A DNA stretch of 64,000 nucleotides, taken from assembly GCF_963678975.1 (NCBI RefSeq), contig NC_089280.1:2245001-2309000 (forward strand). The letters run 5' to 3'. This document shows positions 60,301 to 64,000 of this stretch, in pieces. The translations under genes and the position numbers were made by a program. The notes under the pieces are model-generated. The model saw nothing but the letters and a program-made list of their open reading frames with translations. It was not told the DNA's origin and made no database searches. The DNA comes from Dysidea avara (Eukaryota; Porifera; Demospongiae; Dictyoceratida; Dysideidae). How positions within the stretch are numbered: position 1 is the first letter of the stretch; each line of letters starts with the position of its first letter.

Positions 60301-61131
60301 TTGAGGTGTGCTTGCTTAACACCTCTGCTCATTTTGATAGTCTGGCTAGATGGGGACTTCACCCACTAACTGATTGTAGTTGTATTGACATAGTCTAGTC
60401 TTGCATCAGGCCAGTTTGTGGCCTTAGCCGTTATCAAGTTACACTTGTCTGAAGGAATCAATCAGTCAGGCAAGTCAGTCAGTTGGTCAGCAGAAAATTT
60501 GACTAAATAAATTTTGTAGCAAAATTTTTGGAAGCATTTTAGATCGCACTAAAAAAAGGTTTGTTGGGCTTAGTTAAAACAAGTTACATCACTGGATCTG
60601 ACTTGGATAGCTGTCTTGGTCGGTGGGTCATCCAGCTCGTCACCCAGTTTCAACCCTGTTATAGTAGTAGACTGGAAATACATGTCATATACTATGATGT
60701 ATTTTATGATTTGTGTATTACAGTACATGTAGTAAAGGGGGCCAGGTACCAGTTCTATTGTTATTGTTATAAGAACAATGGTATAGCAGTAGCTTCATGT
60801 AATGGTTTATACTGTGTTTAAAAAACAACAACATTCCTTATATCATTAACCTGTGTCTACTGACCTTCAAATGTTGATTCTCTGCCCTCAGTTGTGCATT
60901 CTCCTCTTTGTAGCCATTATTCTGTGCCTTAAGGCCATTGTTGTTTGCTCTGAGGCCATTATTCTCCACCTTTAGGCCATCAACCTCTGCCATGAGGCCA
61001 CCAACCTCCACCTTGAGGCCATTATTCTCCACCTTGAGGCCATCAATTTCTGTCTTGAGAACACCATTCTCTCCCCTCAACTCCTCATTACTTATTGTCA
61101 TCTCCTCCAGTTGGGTGGTCAGTGAAGTCAC
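48326..61131 (-). CDS. Kelch-repeat protein, probably with an N-terminal coiled coil (partial gene model)
   Basis: Three exons are supported on the minus strand. 61131-60865 encodes 89 residues of coiled coil built from a 7-residue repeat (GLKVENN, GLKAQNN). 54394-54323 is a short proline-rich linker (SLSPPLPPQS). 49255-48326 encodes 309 residues with six kelch repeats (each strand block ends in GG: YIGGGD, ITAGGED, IITGGKD, YLLGGCN, LTVGGVK, VVVGGLD) and the stop. The linker joins the kelch exon in phase. The coiled-coil exon cannot join the linker directly in phase, so at least one exon between them was missed, or the coiled coil belongs to another gene. The start was not found and may lie right of the window. 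Kelch propellers bind proteins; a specific partner is unknown. Confidence 0.75.
49256..50579. other. Left part of the kelch-gene intron
   Basis: No element recognised. A minus-strand stretch at about 49465-49530 reads KMSDGIPYHVPYVYR and could be a small unassigned exon, but support is weak. Confidence 0.4.
50580..51254. mobile_element. hAT-type element with GACCCGG-rich ends, copy 1
   Basis: Element 50588-51246 with inverted ends TAGTGTTGAAACAGGGTCA and TGACCGGGTTTCAATGCTG. It is flanked by the 8-bp duplication TACCAAGT (50580-50587, 51247-51254). No coding. Partner copy at 59233-59777 in the opposite orientation. Confidence 0.85.
51485..54040 (+). repeat. Satellite array, about 21 units of 123 bp
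   Basis: Each unit begins ACTGACTGTTCTATTAGAGT, passes through TTACTGACAGGATATGTG and TGTGTGGTCAGTGTGTATGG, and ends TAATATAGTTTAGTGT. Unit starts include 51490, 51606, 51728, 51850, 51973, 52096, 52219, 52342, 52465 and 53941. Units 4-14 alternate between GAATAATAATG and GAATGATAATG forms, so the repeat there is a dimer of 246 bp. The array lies in the kelch-gene intron. Confidence 0.95.
54505..55745 (+). repeat. Dispersed repeat family B, copy 3, split by an insertion
   Basis: Starts TTATGACTGGTGAACCCGCT and ends past TATACCTAACCAATGATGC. Between AAATGGGACACCAAG (54795) and AAGTCCATGAAG (55453), which are adjacent in the other copies, about 635 bp of foreign DNA is inserted. Confidence 0.8.
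54819..55452. mobile_element. Inverted-repeat element nested in family B
   Basis: The ends read CAGCCTGTTTATACTAC and GCTAGTGTAAACAGGCTATA. The element interrupts the repeat exactly between conserved blocks, so its borders are defined by comparison with copies 1 and 2. Non-coding. Confidence 0.75.
56065..58538. mobile_element. Fold-back element FB2 with 9-bp target duplication
   Basis: Arms of roughly 0.7-1.1 kb pair from AATTGGAAACAGTGGAAATG (left) with CATTTCCACTCTTTCCAATT (right), through GTGTCACTAAAAGGAGGAAT near 56832, to GTGATTACTCTACCCAGTGT near 57190. The direct repeat TCCTGTTAG stands at 56065-56073 and 58530-58538. The middle (about 57230-57820) is unique and has no transposase. 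Long arms plus a 9-bp duplication point to a non-autonomous Mutator-like element, which is inference. Confidence 0.85.
58540..59232. other. Kelch-gene intron segment without an assigned feature
   Basis: Minus-strand open frames at 58608-59234 (FCLPGLSYYQENMRKNQ, GMADQSFSSRSHEFLKLQ) may come from a decayed transposon gene. No family was recognised. Confidence 0.35.
59233..59777. mobile_element. hAT-type element with GACCCGG-rich ends, copy 2
   Basis: Element 59241-59769, with ends CAACGTTGAAACCGGGTCA and GACCCGGTTTCAACGCTG. It is flanked by the 8-bp duplication ATTCATAT (59233-59240, 59770-59777). About 529 bp, inverted relative to copy 1. Fragments of the same family are at about 60595-60655 and 63050-63290. 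Confidence 0.85.
59812..59839 (+). repeat. Isolated CTCTATTAGAG motif
   Basis: Reads GACTGCTCTATTAGAGTATC followed by TTGATCTT. It matches the forms at 25450 and 5651 in an otherwise unrelated context. Confidence 0.8.
60420..60595 (+). repeat. Family B tail fragment
   Basis: CCGTTATCAAGTTACACTTG through TTGTTGGGCTTAGTTAAAAC corresponds to the second half of family B and then runs into a fragment of the GACCCGG hAT family. Confidence 0.65.
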
Positions 61132-61704
61132 CTGTACAGTAACAATGTACAAATGATTCTCCTGTTGATAGTACACATCAGATAAGATGTAGTGTCTTAA
61201 AATTTCATAGTTGTGCCTAATACAATATAGAAATGGTGGACCCAGAATGGGACTCATTTTTGATTAGAAGTTCTTTGGGTAGGGTACCTCATCCAATTTC
61301 AAATTTGAGTCATATCTGCTTAGCCATCATTAAGATACACGCCTTCAAAGTTTGTATTATTTTCTTCTTAATCTTTTTCATTCACACACTCTAGAGAATC
61401 TGAGTAACTCACACGTACTTTAGTTGCTGTACTTCATTTTGGAGGCAGTAAGAACGCATTTACAATCTTACCAGTGTTTTTCAAAAACACAAAAGTGATT
61501 TGTTGTGCCTACAGGGTAAACAGCTTGATGAAATTACTTGAAAATCAGCCAGTACATGAAGTAACTAATATAGTGCAAAACTTTTGTAGTTAGGAAGAAT
61601 GGTCATGAGGTTATGTAATAGCCAACCAGTAGTAACAGACACAATCTAGTTTCATAAATGAATGAAAACAACATTTGTTACTCCTACCAGACACACTGCT
61701 AATA

Positions 61705-62268
61705 GTCCAGTCATTTTATGGTTTGACCTTAAACTAATTACAACACAAATGGTTTCAACAGTTTCCAGCATAGAAAAATGTGCTCTATAACATATCAAAA
61801 GTCCCGGAAAATCCCATAAGGGGAAAGTGACCTTTTGCATGACCTTTTTAGCCATTTTTAGCAAAAAAAAATTACAATTCGTCCTTCTATTTCAGCTATA
61901 AATTATCCAAACTATTTACATTTGGTATCAAATGATTGGTCTCACTATAAGGAACAAGATGATACTTGTTTGGTATCCATAGCTTAATTTGTTCTAACGT
62001 TATATTCATTTTACTGAACAAAACTGACATTATTTAGTTCCGCCCATGCACTTTGGATAATGTACAGCTGAAATAGAAGGACAAATCATAAGTTTTTGCT
62101 AAAAATGGCTAAAAAGGTCATGCAAAAGGTAACTTTCCCCTTATGGGATTTTCCGGGACTTTTGATATGTTATAGAGCATATTTTTCTGCGCTAGAAACT
62201 GTTGAAACCATTTGTGTTGTAATTAGTTTAAGGTTGACCCCTTTTATTTCATAAAATGGCTGGACTAT
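61705..62268. mobile_element. Palindromic element with about 215-bp arms
   Basis: Left arm from AGTCCAGTCATTTTATGG, right arm to CATAAAATGGCTGGACT. Arms share AGTCCCGGAAAATCCCATAA and the CTAAAAAGGTCATGCAAAAG block in complement. The centre of about 130 bp is unique. Non-coding. Confidence 0.85.
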
Positions 62269-62499
62269 AAGCTGAAAATTGTAATGTGAGTAGATTAACC
62301 ATCCAGTAGAGAGTGCAGCTATGTGACAAGTCTCTCTGTACAGAATTCAGCTGTTACGAGTTGCCCTGTAGGGGTACATTACAAGTCACTCAATAGAGAG
62401 TTCAGCTACATCAAGTCACCCTGTAGAGAGTTTATCATACAAGTATGATAGACCTGTATAGTAGGGACATTGAAGGTGTAGGAGCAATCCGTGATATAA

Positions 62500-62700
62500 C
62501 CCAAAAACCTGCCGCGAGTTTTCCTCACAATGACATGACAGTATCAGTTGGGTAAAACCAAGCCCAAAAGTGTCTTCAGATCGACCCGAAACGTTTCCGT
62601 CAAGTTCCTACAGAATTTAAAAATATATATATATTCAACGGAAGTTTCTACTGCCTGCCTGCCTGACGCCTTCAGTCAAGCGTAGCGGAAAACTGGTTAT
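62500..62700 (-). repeat. Family B tail fragment, reverse orientation
   Basis: GGGTAAAACCAAGCCCAAAA and the AGTCAAGCGTAGCGGAAAAC region correspond to the complement of the family B tail. Confidence 0.6.
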
Positions 62701-63412
62701 AGCTACTGCCCTAATTCTTTTGCAGAAACATTTCTAGCTCGCTTAAAATAAACCTTTGGTGTACTGATAAACATACAATGCTTGCACTATTGTCTTACCT
62801 TTTATCCTTCTTTACCATGACCATCAGTCAAGGTTCTACCGCTGAGTGTTAATAGACTATGGTACAGCTTCCATCTACCAGTGTATATTGCATCAAACTA
62901 TTCGATTACACGTGGTTGCTGGTTGCACCAAACTATTTGAATACATGCGTATGTGACTTGCTGTTGATATTAATTAGTGAGAGCAACTCGCTGCAAACTA
63001 TACCAATGTGTAAGTCAATAAATATAGTTTATTTAGTAACAATGTTAAACTGAGTTGGGTCATCCAGATCCAGCTTTACAGATTATTCCAGTCTGATCCC
63101 ACATGCTAAATTAAATGTGGACGTGTTACTACATGTCATAGTGTAGCCCTGCTTCTTTTATGAGCCATGCCCACTTATGTAAATTACTGTCTGTAGACAT
63201 ATGGTAGCCACACCCATTCATCAGTCTGTAGGTATGCACGAATCCACATCCTTTATTGTCTGCAGGCTTATGTAGAGCCACGCCAACTGCTCAGTTGTTA
63301 TTGTATGAGTCATAATATAATAGTGCTGTTATTAACTCTTTTAAAAATATTGTGACTGGTTTTGTGAAAAGCAGGCTGTTTAGTAGTCATGAGCTAGCAA
63401 AAAAACTTCACA
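62701..63412. other. Terminal spacer
   Basis: No gene recognised. 63050-63290 resembles the GACCCGG hAT family in part (TGGGTCATCCAGATCC and GAGCCATGCCCACTTATG). Confidence 0.4.
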
Positions 63413-63714
63413 AACAAGTACAAGAAAATTAGGAATTTTAAATTAGAGTAGGGACAGTGTATAGTGCTGCAATAAAAAGGACTGAAACAAGCTGGATCAG
63501 AGTAGTATGTAATGTCCAAATGCTGTAAAACAATAAGAAGTGAATATCTCTACTGTGCATTGAGTGTAGCACAGTAGGGATATTCACTTCTTATTGTTTT
63601 ACAGTATTGGACATTACGTACTACTGTGATCCAGCTTGTTTCAGTATTTTTATTGCAGCACTATACACAGTCCCTACTCTAATTTAAAATTCCTAATTTC
63701 TCTTATACTTGTCT
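63413..63714. mobile_element. Palindromic MITE (family P1), full copy 2
   Basis: Two nearly complete inverted arms of about 140 bp meet around ACTGTGCATTGAGTGTAGCAC. Each arm contains ACAATAAGAAGTGAATATC or its complement. Same family as 997-1285. Confidence 0.9.
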
Positions 63715-64000
63715 GTAGTACAAGTCATTTATTAGCAGTGCTGTGAACCTGCAGAGTTTACTAAAACTGGTTATTGGAAGATGACACATCCTTCCTTACA
63801 ATCACAGTTATTACCATCACATGCATTCTTTGAGGTTATGTTATGGTGTTAACACTTATCAGCAGGGGTAATTTATGGTTTACCAAGTGGGTGGGCAAAA
63901 CCAGTTTAGAGGCTTCTTAGCCAATAATTGGCTTGACCTAGACAATACCAGTTAATAACCAGTTTTTCCATACTGGTTCGCAACACTATTTAGTAGAGAT

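Overview
This is animal nuclear DNA and most likely comes from a sponge (demosponge). The genes have many small exons with GT-AG introns, often only 45-70 bp long. Two gene types are typical of sponges: a beta-helix plus multi-membrane-span protein and a coiled-coil/kelch protein. Introns and spacers are full of small inverted-repeat DNA transposons. The species assignment is inference. The assembly holds one 200-N gap at 44980-45179.

Layout. 0.6-3 kb (-): a short-chain dehydrogenase of the 11-beta-hydroxysteroid dehydrogenase type, in at least six exons. 3-7.2 kb: repeat-filled spacer. 7.3-13.3 kb (+): CEP83, the centriole distal-appendage coiled-coil protein, resolved into 20 exons and 686 codons plus stop. 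13.3-16.2 kb: spacer with a perfect 78-bp palindrome. 16.2-23.5 kb (+): a class II CPD photolyase in nine exons. Its 4.8-kb last intron contains a complete antisense gene for a 1173-aa membrane protein (18.8-22.3 kb). 23.5-30.8 kb: repeats, a tandem array and an inverted duplication. 30.8-34.5 kb (+): a plant-type fatty acid amide hydrolase in two exons. 35.2-35.5 kb (-): last exons of a coiled-coil protein. 36-42 kb: a decayed LINE and a 2.8-kb fold-back element. 44.2-44.8 kb (-): first exons of an ANKS3-like ankyrin gene beside the gap. 48.3-61.1 kb (-): a kelch-repeat gene whose 5-kb intron contains a 21-unit satellite array. 61-64 kb: palindromic elements.

The genes look like unrelated housekeeping functions and not a cluster: cilium assembly (CEP83, and ANKS3 by family), light-driven DNA repair, lipid amide and steroid/retinoid-type metabolism, and cell-surface recognition. 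Most novelty lies in the mobile DNA. It includes fold-back elements with long arms, several MITE families with visible target-site duplications, and a short motif centred on CTCTATTAGAG. That motif occurs in many unrelated places and also in every unit of the satellite array.
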